From Amoebophrya sp. A120 (taxonomy: Eukaryota; Sar; Dinophyceae; Syndiniales; Amoebophryaceae): a stretch of 64,000 nt of DNA. Positions 22,201 to 31,341 of this stretch are shown piece by piece. Every line of letters starts with the position of its first letter. Position 1 is the stretch's first letter. A program made the translations under genes and the position numbers. Below the pieces are notes generated by a model that saw nothing but the letters and a program-made list of their open reading frames with translations, did not search any database and was not told the origin of the DNA. Location: assembly GCA_905178155.1 (NCBI GenBank), contig CAJINV010000006.1:564398-628397 (forward strand). Direction: 5' to 3'.

Positions 22201-25200
22201 GATGCGGATGTCTTTCGTGTAGGAGCCGTCGTTGGGTTCGCCGTTCACATACCGACCCGTCCACACGGGGGTGCCAGAGTCGCGGGAAACCTGGACGATT
22301 TTTTCGATCGTGCGATAGTCATTTGTCATGCAGAAATTACCTGATCAGAATGTACTAAAACGGGTACGGGAACTGCTGCTATGCGCATATTTCTTAAAAC
22401 GTTTCATTTGCAAGAAGCCACCGCATGACACGTGGAACTACAACTATCTATCATGTGGTGTCTCTTATATCTATACCTCTGGCTCCATTTTTGGCTCAAT
22501 GATGGCGACCAGGCACCGCAAGAGCTGATTTGGTTCGACTAACACACCATTGCTGGAATCCTTCTGTCCCGCCATTAAAAAAGCATCCAATCTCACGTTG
22601 CCCTCGTCCTGTTGTTTTTGGTTGTTGTTTATCTGCATCCAGCCATTTTGCATGACAGAGAGGCACTTTTTCTTTCATCACGATGATTCTGCAAGACAAA
22701 AAATCCTGTGTAGCTGTAGGTGGGTAGAAGTAGTTCTTCCCAGCAGCACATAGGTGAAGGATACTAGCACAGCAATTATCAAAACAATACCGCTCGCACG
22801 TTCCCCTGAATCGCGTAGAAAATTCCCCACAGTGCCTCGGATGCTAATGTGTCCTTCATCTTTCTCCCCACCACCTCCGCAAAGACTGTCAAAGCGTATC
22901 CCGGGTAAAAACGTCCCCACATCATACTTGTCATGCAGATTTGCGATTACAGGAAGATTTGGAAAGCGTATCTCCGTGAGAGGCATTTCCAGTCGCGTCT
23001 TGGAATTTGTAATGCTGTAAACGGGATGAGCAGACGGATTTGTGATCCACGGCTGCACTTGCTAAACTACACTACAGCACGGACTGGAATTTGTCATGCG
23101 TTGCTCCCAAAGCCTCCGAGATTGTGTTGCTAAGTTCCCAATCATTGACTATGGGGAGGTGGGGACGTTTTTACATATGATAAAGCCGGCTGAATCTTTG
23201 CAAACTCGGGCGCGGGCTTCCCCCGGCAGCAGTTGGTCATCACCCACAGGACGTTTTTCAAGTTGTTTTCCTTCTCCGTTTCTGTCCAAGGGAGCTCGAT
23301 GATGCCACTGCAAATCGATTGGAGAATCGGGATGATGTTTTTCTGCACCAGTTGGTCGCGCAGTTGGGCGCCGTCACCCGCGATGTTACCTGATGTAATT
23401 TTTTTGTGTATTATGCATTACAAATCTTCTTCTTAAGGTAAAGCACTGCATTACAAGTTTTATTTCTCATGCTGAGGAAATTATTTGTATAATGCATTTA
23501 TACAACATCGTAAAAATTATGTACCTAATCCCCACACCGCCTGTTCGCACAGTTCTTGTCTCAGCGCTTTATCAAATGCAAAAATGTCTGGGTCTGGAAG
23601 AATGCATGTTTGTCATGCTTGTCTGGCATGACTCTTAAATCTGTCATGCACGTTGCCCAAGAGCCGCATTTTTCTGTCATGCGGAGACGCAGTTTGTCAT
23701 GCAGAATAGGCAACACCTACAAGCTCAGAAATTTGTCATGCTGAGCCAGCACTTGTGGCCTCATCATGAGATGCCACCCAGCATCACAAGTTTCCAGACA
23801 TCCAGGGATTTTTACATTTGATACGCTTGCTTTGACTGCAAGATGGATAAAAACGCGTCAATGCCACCCGCTTCCACTACATAACGGGTAAATTTGGAAT
23901 CCCCAGACGCGATGTTGGTCACGGCCCACGCCGTTTCGAGGGTGAGCCTGATAATTTTCATTTTCATATTGTTCCCATAAATGATCCAGTTTGATGCAGG
24001 AGCTTCTGCACTTCTCCCAAACAAGCAGAAGCATAACATGAATATATTCGTATCCCGTCATCGACAAAAATAAGCTGATCACAATGTAAGTAGTAGTTCA
24101 ATCAAAACTTCGTTGTGTGACGATTTTCATACTTCTAATACAGCATGACAAATTGAAAAATCCTAATACTTTGGATCCGTAGAGACCCGCATCAAGTCGA
24201 CTAATTTCGGCGTTAAGTTTGCGGCGACCACTTCCTCTATTGGTGGCGCTTCTTCCTTTGACAACAGTTTTCTGACCACAATCACCGCTTCGAGCTGTGT
24301 CTCCGCGTCGCCGTCGTTAAATATCGCCTCCGCTAGTCTTGGCAGTTGCTTTTCCAATTTCTCTCCCTGGGGAAATTTCTGCCCGGGCGTCAACATGTTG
24401 GGCTCCGTTGATTGGCTGGCTGTTTGCTGGTTACTAAATTGCTGGACCTGCATGCCGCCATCTTGCATCGAGGAAGATGTGCTCTCGGCCCTGTTAAAAA
24501 GTTTTATTGTTTTGGGATTCACATTGGTTCCTGTTGCTTGCTCGATACGTAATTAATGACGGGTTCTTATTTCCTCTTCAGTTGCATCAAAGCTTTGGAA
24601 CATCAATCGCCGATGATGTGGATAGTAGTTTCTCATCCAAGTCAAAAAAACCTACTGCGCAACATCAGAAACAACCTCACATCTTATGATGCAAAGCTAC
24701 ACAAATCAACAAATTTCCCTATAATGTCCTTAATACCCTGGTGTGCTGGTTGAGCTGTTGGCCAGTATCAAATGTAAAAATGTCTGGGTCTGGAAGATTA
24801 GAACTTGTCATGCTAAACCTGAATGATGCAAAAATCTGTGTTGCGTGAGTACCGAAAGCTGTCCGCTTTTGACCAAGTTGGGAGGGAGTTTCTCATGCAG
24901 GAAAGGCATGATAGAGACCTCCAAGAATCTGTCATGCTGGGTCTCGCATTCCAGACCTCATGGGTCGTGGAAAACCTGCATCACAAATCTTGCATTTTTC
25001 CAGACCCAGACATTTTTGCATTTGATAGCCAGCATATTGTCCCCAAACTGCTCCGCGATGGTCGTTGCATTTTTGTTATGCATTGCAAAAGTATCGTACT
25101 CGTGTAAATGCATTACAAATTTCCTCAGCATGAGAAATAAAATTTGTAATGCGGATTTACCTATAACAAAAAGATTTGTAATGCATGATTGCAATACGAG

Positions 25201-26191
25201 TATCAGATACTTTCGCAATTCATAGTTGTTTCGCTTCTGCGCCAAAATAGCTTGTTTCTCCGCTTTTCGGATCTGTATCAAAAGGAAAATTTCCCCTCCC
25301 CATATCAAAACGAAATTTCTGATTTTGGATGGCTAAGGGCTGGGTGTCCCTGTTTAGACTATACCTAAAAAACTTAAACCACATACCCGGTAAACTCTAG
25401 TAGGATTATTTGGACGATGTGATTTCTACCGAAAGACAGCAACAACAGCTCCTGGGAAGGCGGCGTAGTGAGCTGTGTTGTTATCTGAGTAGAAATAACT
25501 TCGTACAAATGTGCCCACTAGCACCGAGGCCCAAAACGAAATTTCTGATGCTGGATTTGGGCACACAAATCAGCTTTGTACTGCAGGAAAGCATTGCGGT
25601 CAGGTCCCCAAGCTAGGGAGGGGCGCATGCGTCTAGTTGTTCAGCATGGCAAGCGGCTCCCCTTTAGGCCCAACAGCATGCCAAATCGCTTCCATAATGA
25701 GGGGGAAGCTTCTGCCCTTGTCTTCTTGCAAAACAAATGTGATTTGTGACCTCAAATCAGCAACACAAATTTTCGGCAACATGTCTTTTCAATATGGGGA
25801 GGGGAGATTTTTCCTCTCAATAATCTGCACCTCGTCTTCCTCGCGTTTCCGTCGCACGTCATCCGGGTCCGCGGTGGCCTTGTACTGGTTTTTATCAAAT
25901 GCAAATATGTCGGGATCTGGAAGAACGCAACTTGTGATGCCGCATTTCGATTCCAAAAAAAACTGTATTGCATGGGCAGCAGAGAGAGTGTAATTTTTGC
26001 TACGCGGTAAGTAGTAGGGGCATTTGTCATGCAGAATAGGCTTCAGAAAGCCCTGAGAAAAAAATCTGTGATGCTAGAGCATGCATCACAGATCGATCAG
26101 CACTCATGCAAAATGTGCATGACAAACCTTGTTCCAGACCCAGACATATTTGCAATCGATATTTCTTTCGGTCCTTGCCGAACTCCGACAT
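19225..26191 (-). CDS. Gene F: importin subunit alpha (karyopherin alpha), 20 exons
   Basis: Exons: 26191-26162, 25889-25823, 25270-25225, 25071-25028, 24760-24737, 24490-24170, 23947-23824, 23564-23525, 23389-23183, 22891-22791, 22632-22477, 22320-22191, 21921-21790, 21522-21438, 21282-21129, 21063-21023, 20688-20631, 20438-20396, 20163-19761, 19499-19225; about 826 aa against the usual 530. The importin-beta-binding domain is clear (DVRRKREEDEVQIRKAEKQA, then ILAQKRNN). Armadillo Trp/Asn motifs follow: AWAVTNIASG, AVWGLGNIAGD, VLWVMTNCCRG, ALWGIFYAIQG, GCWLVSNLLA. The rest is divergent but ends with the KIEEL helix and an acidic tail, as in the family. It binds nuclear localisation signals and importin beta. 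Seven introns are GT-AG (24491-24736, 23948-24169, 23390-23524, 22633-22790, 21283-21437, 21064-21128, 20439-20630), eleven are introners; 22321-22476 has donor GTATAG but no in-frame AG acceptor, so that border is a guess. Confidence 0.9.
19505..19760. mobile_element. Introner family 1, 256 bp (importin alpha)
   Basis: Flanks GCGGT / GCGGT exact. Ends TATCGAGTGCAAACATGTCT and ATTTGCATTTGATA. Confidence 0.94.
20169..20395. mobile_element. Introner family 9, 227 bp (importin alpha)
   Basis: Flanks ATTCT / ATTTT (4 of 5). Ends TATGACACTGCACAACTCCC and GGGAGTTGTGCACTCTCATA; second member of the family with 6155-6389. Removal joins ELGQN to FQQNEAW. Confidence 0.92.
20694..21022. mobile_element. 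Introner family 2, 329 bp (importin alpha)
   Basis: Flanks CTCGG / CTCGG exact. Ends TATCAAAAGGAAAAATCTCC and GGAGATTTTTCTTTGCGATA. Confidence 0.93.
21528..21789. mobile_element. Introner family 1, 262 bp (importin alpha)
   Basis: Flanks AGCAA / AGCAA exact. Left end TATGATATGCAAAAGTGTCT. Removal makes the armadillo motif GCWLVSNLLA. Confidence 0.93.
21927..22190. mobile_element. Introner family 1, 264 bp (importin alpha)
   Basis: Flanks TCAAA / TCAAC (4 of 5). Left arm reads AATATCCCCGGAGGTCTGGA instead of the usual GTCTGGGTCTGG, a substituted arm. Confidence 0.9.
22897..23182. mobile_element. Introner family 3, 286 bp (importin alpha)
   Basis: Flanks AAGCG / AAGCC (4 of 5). Ends TATCCCGGGTAAAAACGTCC and GACGTTTTTACATATGATA. 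Confidence 0.92.
23570..23823. mobile_element. Introner family 1, 254 bp (importin alpha)
   Basis: Flanks CGCTT / CGCTT exact. Removal joins LQSKQA to LRQELCEQAVWGL. Confidence 0.94.
24766..25027. mobile_element. Introner family 1, 262 bp (importin alpha)
   Basis: Flanks GCCAG / GCCAG exact. Ends TATCAAATGTAAAAATGTCT and GACATTTTTGCATTTGATA. Confidence 0.95.
25077..25224. mobile_element. Introner family 4, 148 bp (importin alpha)
   Basis: Flanks TTTGT / GTTGT (4 of 5). Ends TATGCATTGCAAAAGTATCG and GATACTTTCGCAATTCATA. It follows the basic importin-beta-binding helix. Confidence 0.92.
25276..25822. mobile_element. Introner family 2 with a secondary insert, 547 bp (importin alpha)
   Basis: Flanks ATCTG / ATCTG exact, so the whole 547 bp is one intron. 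About 226 bp are inserted: AAAACGAAATTTCTGAT occurs at 25307 and again at 25533, bracketing unrelated sequence. Without it the element would have the normal length of about 320 bp. Confidence 0.9.
25895..26161. mobile_element. Introner family 1, 267 bp (importin alpha)
   Basis: Flanks GTTTT / TTTCT match poorly, but removal plus 5 nt joins DRKK to QYKATADPDDV in frame. Ends TATCAAATGC and GCAATCGATA. Confidence 0.85.
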
Positions 26192-27777
26192 GGTGGGCTG
26201 TTGGGTGGTCGTTGTAAAATGCCAAGACAGATGAGATGAAGCAAAGCAATTACTGTCGCCGAGTTGTACAAGCACAACTCGTCACAAGAACGTGGTGCAG
26301 ACTACGGCCTCTCGTCCGGTCTCCCCTTCGGCCCATGCACTCCTGACAACTATCTTCCCCTGCTAGTGCTGATGTTCAACCGGTCATCTATCTGCGGTCT
26401 AGTACAACTACAACTCAAGACCCGTTATCAAATTTTTACCACGCTTCTATGTCTAATTCAGAATTCAGAATGGTACTTGCTAAAAGGGGAAAAAGTTGTA
26501 GAACGGAAAATAAATTCCGGGGGATCTTCGCTGTGTCGTGTGGAACAAATCGGAAAATAAATGCTGGTGTACAACGGAAGTAGATGAAAGTCGATCAAAC
26601 TTTATTTTAGCAAGAAGAACTTAAGCATGTTTAATACTACAATGCCTTGTACAACAACAATATCTACGTAGTAGTGCCCGAATAAACCACTTTACAAACT
26701 TCTTTTTAGAGGTCCTGGAAATCATGTTCAAAAAAATTTGGCGGTAGTTTTTGATTCAATTTGGCGACGAAAATTTGGAACTGCGCCGCTGAGAGATGAT
26801 GACTTCTGTGCACAGTACTAGTTTCTGATCTTTTACAGTCGTATTCGTATAGGTATTTTCTCTTCCAAAGACATTTTTCGATTTCGAAAGAGGAAGCAAT
26901 TTCATCCCGCAAAATGCTGGATGTAGAATTTGGGGACAAGAACCATATTGCATTTTGTGACCACTACTTCGTCTGCTTCGAAGCTATAATTTTCAACGAA
27001 AGCAAAAATCCTTGTAAGCACGTTGAGTGCTTTTTACACTTGCACTTCTGATCGCTGTCATTTTTGGTCCCAGAAATGGTGACCAAGTTGCTCAAGGAAT
27101 AAAGCTGGATCCTTTCAGGACGAGACCTGTTCCTGACTTGAAGTAGTAGTATTTCAGAAACTGACAAGGAACAACACCTGGACCTGCTGCTGTGCGGTTT
27201 TCAAAATAGAAGGGTCGCCGCTTTGTTTTGCAACTACAATAAATGCTCTTCGCTACTAGTGCATTGTGTTTCATCTCACAAGAAAGGTACGAAGTTCTGA
27301 TCATTTGTTTTTGTACTGTCATCCTTTTCAAAAAGCATCAACCGGATAATTCCACCTGCATGTTGAGCCTCCTTCGTATTCGTTGTCGACTTCTACAGGA
27401 ATATATTTCGCCTACTTAAGCTGACCGAGTAGGAAAATTCACACGACGCTGTTTGCCGAGCCACAGTTGAGACGTTTATCGATACTGCAGCGCTACTGGA
27501 GGAAATCCTTTGGTTGCTTGTTCGTTGTATGAAAAAAAACTTTTCAGCGATCATGAAATCTGATACATAGAATGTTGTAGGTCAAAAAGAAAAGCGCTTA
27601 AAAGGTTTTAGGATTTTTGCAACAGGGGCAAAAATCGATCGTACTGTCACATTACTTAATTTGTGTGCGTATTTATGAAATTTTAACAACTTTGAGAAGG
27701 CTTAGCTTGCGATAAAACAAATCTCTGATACATATCCCAGCCTCCGGCCCGCTCGCATGGCCTACTGCACAACATCA
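26192..27777. other. Spacer between genes F and G
   Basis: About 1.6 kb, no elements and no convincing frame. Minus-strand short frames near 26.7-27.3 kb lack any family feature. Confidence 0.6.
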
Positions 27778-30700
27778 TCATTCATCATCATCGTCACCAA
27801 ACGGAGAAAAGGATTTTGATTGCTCCTCGTCTGCCACGTTCTGGCAAAAGTGGTCGACCACCGGAGCCTATCAAATGTAAAAGTGTCTGGGTCTGGAAGA
27901 ATCCGAAACTTGTTATGCTGTTTTTGCATGACACAGAATGTCTGTCATGGAAGCCCTAGCATCACAGATCTTTCGAGGCCTTCCTGGTACCTATTCCGTG
28001 TGACAAATGCCCAACACGCGTAGCACAAACCGGACTCCTTTTGCTGGTCATGCAATACAGAATTTTTTAGCGTCCAAAGTTAGCATCACAAGTTCCAACC
28101 TTCCAGACCCAGACACTTTTGCAATCCATAGAGCCTCCTTCGCATCCGAATACACATCCGGATCTTCCATGCAGTTTACGAGCCGAAGGTGTTCGACGGA
28201 TATGAAATGTAAAAATGTCTGGGTCTGGAAGATTGCAACTTGTGATGCTAACTTTGGAATCTAAAAAAATCTGTATTGCATGACCAGCAAGAGGAGCCAC
28301 ATTTGTGCTACGCGAGGAGGGCATTTGTCATGCGGAAATGGCATCAGTAAGCTTTCCAAAAATCTGTGATGCTGGGTCATGCATTACAAGCATCACGGGT
28401 CATGCCAGACAAGCATGACAAGCCTTCCATTCTTCCAGACCCAGACATTTTTACATTTGATAACAGATTTCGAGTCACCAATCGCGTTGTCAAACTTGTA
28501 CTTCTCCTGCATCTGGGTGAATGGCTGCGACGTTTTTTTCGCCAGATCGCACCACTGCCATTCCGCGTCCTTTGCCGTTTCGTTGACGAGGTGGTACTTG
28601 GTCGCCCAACCAGCAAAGCGCTCCTGCTCCGCGTATCAAAGTGAAAAATCCCCCCACCTCCCCATATCCAAACGGGATACTAAATTTGTGATGCTGATTT
28701 CTGACCACAAATCATGTTCTCATGCTAGAGAGCAAAGGATGCGGACTGTAGTGCTCCTGGCTGGCGTGGGAGAGCCTGGCATCTTCAGCATGACAGGAGG
28801 CAACTGGAAGAGGGAAACAGCATGACAAAAAAATGCCTACAATTCAGGCCACAACTGCGTCGCTTGGCCTTCTAGCAATACGATTTGTGTACGCAAATCC
28901 AGCATCACAAATGTCCTCTTTGATATGGGGAGGGGGGATTTTTCCTCACAATACCGCTGTGCAGTTGTTCGCCAGGCGTTCCAGGTTTTCGTCGGAAATC
29001 TCTTGCTTATACCTTGCAAATATGTCTGGATTTGTGATGCGAGATTTGAAGCACAGCAAGATCTGTGATGCATCGATAGGAGGGGTAAGCAAAGTTTTCT
29101 TGTCGTGTTGGGAAACTAAGGGCTGAAAGTAGCCAGTCTGTGATGCTAAACGCACTAGAATAATATATTATTCGCGAGAAGCCGAGATGAAGCGCCACTT
29201 GTCATGCTGTTTCTAGGCCGCACTAGGGAAATAGCCCCTGCTGGCAACATGTACTTAAGGACCACGATGACAAATTGTCTGAAAAATCCTTGTTCCAGAC
29301 CCAGACGTATGTATTTCAGTTGATATTCCTTCGCTTTCTTCCACCACTGGCGAAACTGTCGCCAATAGTCCAGAGGCTTGATGCTGTTTTTCTCTTTCAA
29401 CGCCTTCTTGACCAGCTTCTCCTCCTGCCGCTTTCGCCGTGCCTCCCGCAGTCTTTTCTGCCGCTCTCGGTTATCCAAGAAAAAAACTGTGTGAGTGTAA
29501 CTTTGTACTAGGGACGAGAGCAGCATCACAAATTCGTTTTGCATTACAGGAAAAACAAGAACCTGTCATGCGCGGCTAGTATCTTCACTGGAAGAACGTG
29601 TGAGAGTAGCCTATGACCACGCAGATCCAGCATGACAAGTGATAGCTGTTTTTCATAATTCTGCATCACAGACTTACACGACTCACACAGTTTTTATTCT
29701 CTTCCATACCGGTACCAAACGCGGACCCGCGCGAGGAGGTTTTGGTGCTTGATGTATGCATTGCAAATATGTCTCGGTCTGAATTTGTCATGCGACTTTG
29801 GAAAGGCAGAGAGATCTGTAATGCATGAATCCGACGGGCCAGTTTTTTTCTCGTGCTGGAGGCCACTTCTTTTTGATGCGTTTTTACGAAAGATCATAAT
29901 CTGCAATGAGCCTCGCAAAGTGTCTGATGCTGGTATTTTGCCGTACCCGTACATACTGGGCTACTCTGCAAAAATGCAAGCTTGTTCAGCAACACAAGTT
30001 TATATATTCCAGACCCAGTCCAAAGATTTTACTAAGGGAGTAGAAGCATCACAAGTTGCATCCTTTCAGACCCAGAAGACATACTTATTTGCAGTTGATA
30101 CAGGAGGGTCAGCAGGAGCAACGGGTTATCAAATGTAAAAGTGTCTGGGTCTGGAAGAATGCAACTTGTCAGGCTAAATCTGAAGCATGCAAAAATCTGT
30201 GTTGCATGATTACCAAAAGTCGTCCAGTTTTGACCAAGTCGGGAGGGAGTTTCTCACGCAGAATAGGCATGAGAGAGATCGCACAGAATCTGTCATGCTA
30301 GGTCCTGCATTCCAGGCTTCATGGGTCATGGTATAAAAGCTGCATGACAAATCGCGCATTTTTCCAGACCCAGACATTTTTACATTTGATACAGGTGGCT
30401 CAGGAAGAGCAACAGGGGCGACGCCGCCAGTTTGGGTTATGGGAGTGTCAGGATTGAAATCGTCAAAGTTGAAATAGTTTGTCATGCATAAAATGGATGA
30501 AATTTGTAACCCAGTTTCCAAGTGGCGCATGACAAATTTTAGCGGCGCCTGAACCGAGTTTGTAATGCTGTTTGGGTAAGGAAGACGCCTTTCGTCATGC
30601 TACTTTAGCAGCTCTATTTCTACCCCTCAACAGGCTCACAATCTGCCTCCCTTGCCTACTCTGCAAGACAAGCACTTTGTGGGTTGCATTTTATGCATCA

Positions 30701-31341
30701 CAAACTATTTCAACTTTGACGATTTCAATCCTGACGCTTCCATATGGGTCACCGTTGAAGTAGTTGGGGCTTGTTCAACACTTTGGTCAAAAACTGCAGT
30801 AGTTTCATGCGGCTCAGGCTTGGCGGAAGCAGGTGCTTCACCCGCTGCCGCATCTTCGGTTTCGGTGGTACTGGGATTAGGGGCCGTTGCTGCTTCCTGG
30901 TCGGCAGTGGTTGCAGCTGCACCGCGTTTTTTGTAGTTCTCCTTCTTGGTATTCCGTCCCACGAAGAGACCCGCAACGCGGAAAATGACGACGCCCGGAT
31001 GAAGTGATAAACTTGCTGTCCCTTATCAAATGCAAATATCCCTGGATGTCTGGAAACTTGTGATGCTGGGTGGCGTATCATGAGGAGGCCACAAGTGCTG
31101 GCTCAGCATGACAACTTTCTGAGCTTCTTGGTGTTGCCTATTCTGCATGACAAACTGCGTTTCTGCATGACAGAAAAAAGGGGGTCTTGGGTAATGTGCG
31201 TGACAAATTTAAGAGTCATGTGAGACAAGCATGACAAACTTGCATTCTTCCAGACCCAGACATTTTTGCACTTGATATCCCACAGTACAGGGGGACGACG
31301 GCCGCCGCGCCTAAAATGCCCTTCAAGGGTTTCACTTTCAT
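27778..31341 (-). CDS. Gene G: small membrane or secreted protein, 315 aa, unrecognised
   Basis: Exons 31341-31278, 31018-30745, 30432-30392, 30121-30101, 29749-29709, 29466-29326, 29002-28954, 28628-28463, 28195-28131 and 27863-27778. The N-terminus MKVKPLKGILGAAAVVPLYC and a nearby hydrophobic VVIFRVAGLFVG suggest a signal anchor or two short membrane segments. A Pro/Thr/Ala/Glu-rich linker follows, then a basic coiled-coil-like stretch (RERQKRLREARRKRQEEKLV), an aromatic block DYWRQFRQWWKKAKEE, a helix-rich part with FAGWATKYHLVNETAKDAEW, and an acidic end FGDDDE. No family recognised. All nine introns are introners, none GT-AG. The 29755-30100 element has lost its flank match, yet removing it plus 5 nt is the only way I found to keep the frame into WYRERQK. 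Confidence 0.75.
27869..28130. mobile_element. Introner family 1, 262 bp (gene G)
   Basis: Flanks GAGCC / GAGCC exact. Ends TATCAAATGTAAAAGTGTCT and CTTTTGCAATCCATA. Confidence 0.94.
28201..28462. mobile_element. Introner family 1, 262 bp (gene G)
   Basis: Flanks ACGGA / ACAGA (4 of 5). Left end TATGAAATGTAAAAATGTCT. Only 70 bp of exon separate it from the 27869 element. Confidence 0.92.
28634..28953. mobile_element. Introner family 2, 320 bp (gene G)
   Basis: Flanks CCGCG / CCGCT (4 of 5). Ends TATCAAAGTGAAAAATCCCC and GGGATTTTTCCTCACAATA. Confidence 0.92.
29008..29325. mobile_element. Introner family 1, 318 bp (gene G)
   Basis: Flanks TTGCT / TTCCT (4 of 5). Ends TATACCTTGCAAATATGTCT and GTATGTATTTCAGTTGATA; longer than usual for the family. 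Confidence 0.88.
29472..29708. mobile_element. Introner family 7, 237 bp (gene G)
   Basis: Flanks TCGGT / CCGGT (4 of 5). Ends TATCCAAGAAAAAAACTGTG and CACACAGTTTTTATTCTC then CCATA. Removal makes the frame run WYRERQKRLREARR. Confidence 0.9.
29755..30100. mobile_element. Introner family 1, 346 bp, degraded (gene G)
   Basis: Ends TATGCATTGCAAATATGTCT and TTATTTGCAGTTGATA; flanks TGATG / CAGGA do not match. Its middle has a second CCAGACCCAGTCC arm near 30.01 kb, so it may be two elements fused. Removal plus 5 nt gives DPPEHQNLLARVRVWYR. Confidence 0.75.
30127..30391. mobile_element. Introner family 1, 265 bp (gene G)
   Basis: Flanks CGGGT / CAGGT (4 of 5). Ends TATCAAATGTAAAAGTGTCT and CATTTTTACATTTGATA. 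Confidence 0.93.
30438..30744. mobile_element. Introner family 5, 307 bp (gene G)
   Basis: Flanks TGGGT / TGGGT exact. Long inverted ends around AAATCGTCAAAGTTGAAAT; interior closely resembles 698-1008. Confidence 0.94.
31024..31277. mobile_element. Introner family 1, 254 bp (gene G)
   Basis: Flanks TCCCT / TCCCA (4 of 5). Left arm carries the CCCTGGATGTCTGG variant while the right arm has the standard CCAGACCCAGAC. Confidence 0.92.

Noticed and set aside
29694-29954. Frame MYGYGKIPASDTLRG as an exon of gene G
   Set aside because: It lies between the two ends of the 29755-30100 element; including it breaks the frame into WYRERQK.
30144-30160. Recurring peptide MSGSG / VWVWK in many short frames
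   Set aside because: It is the translation of the family 1 terminal repeat GTCTGGGTCTGG, not a protein repeat.
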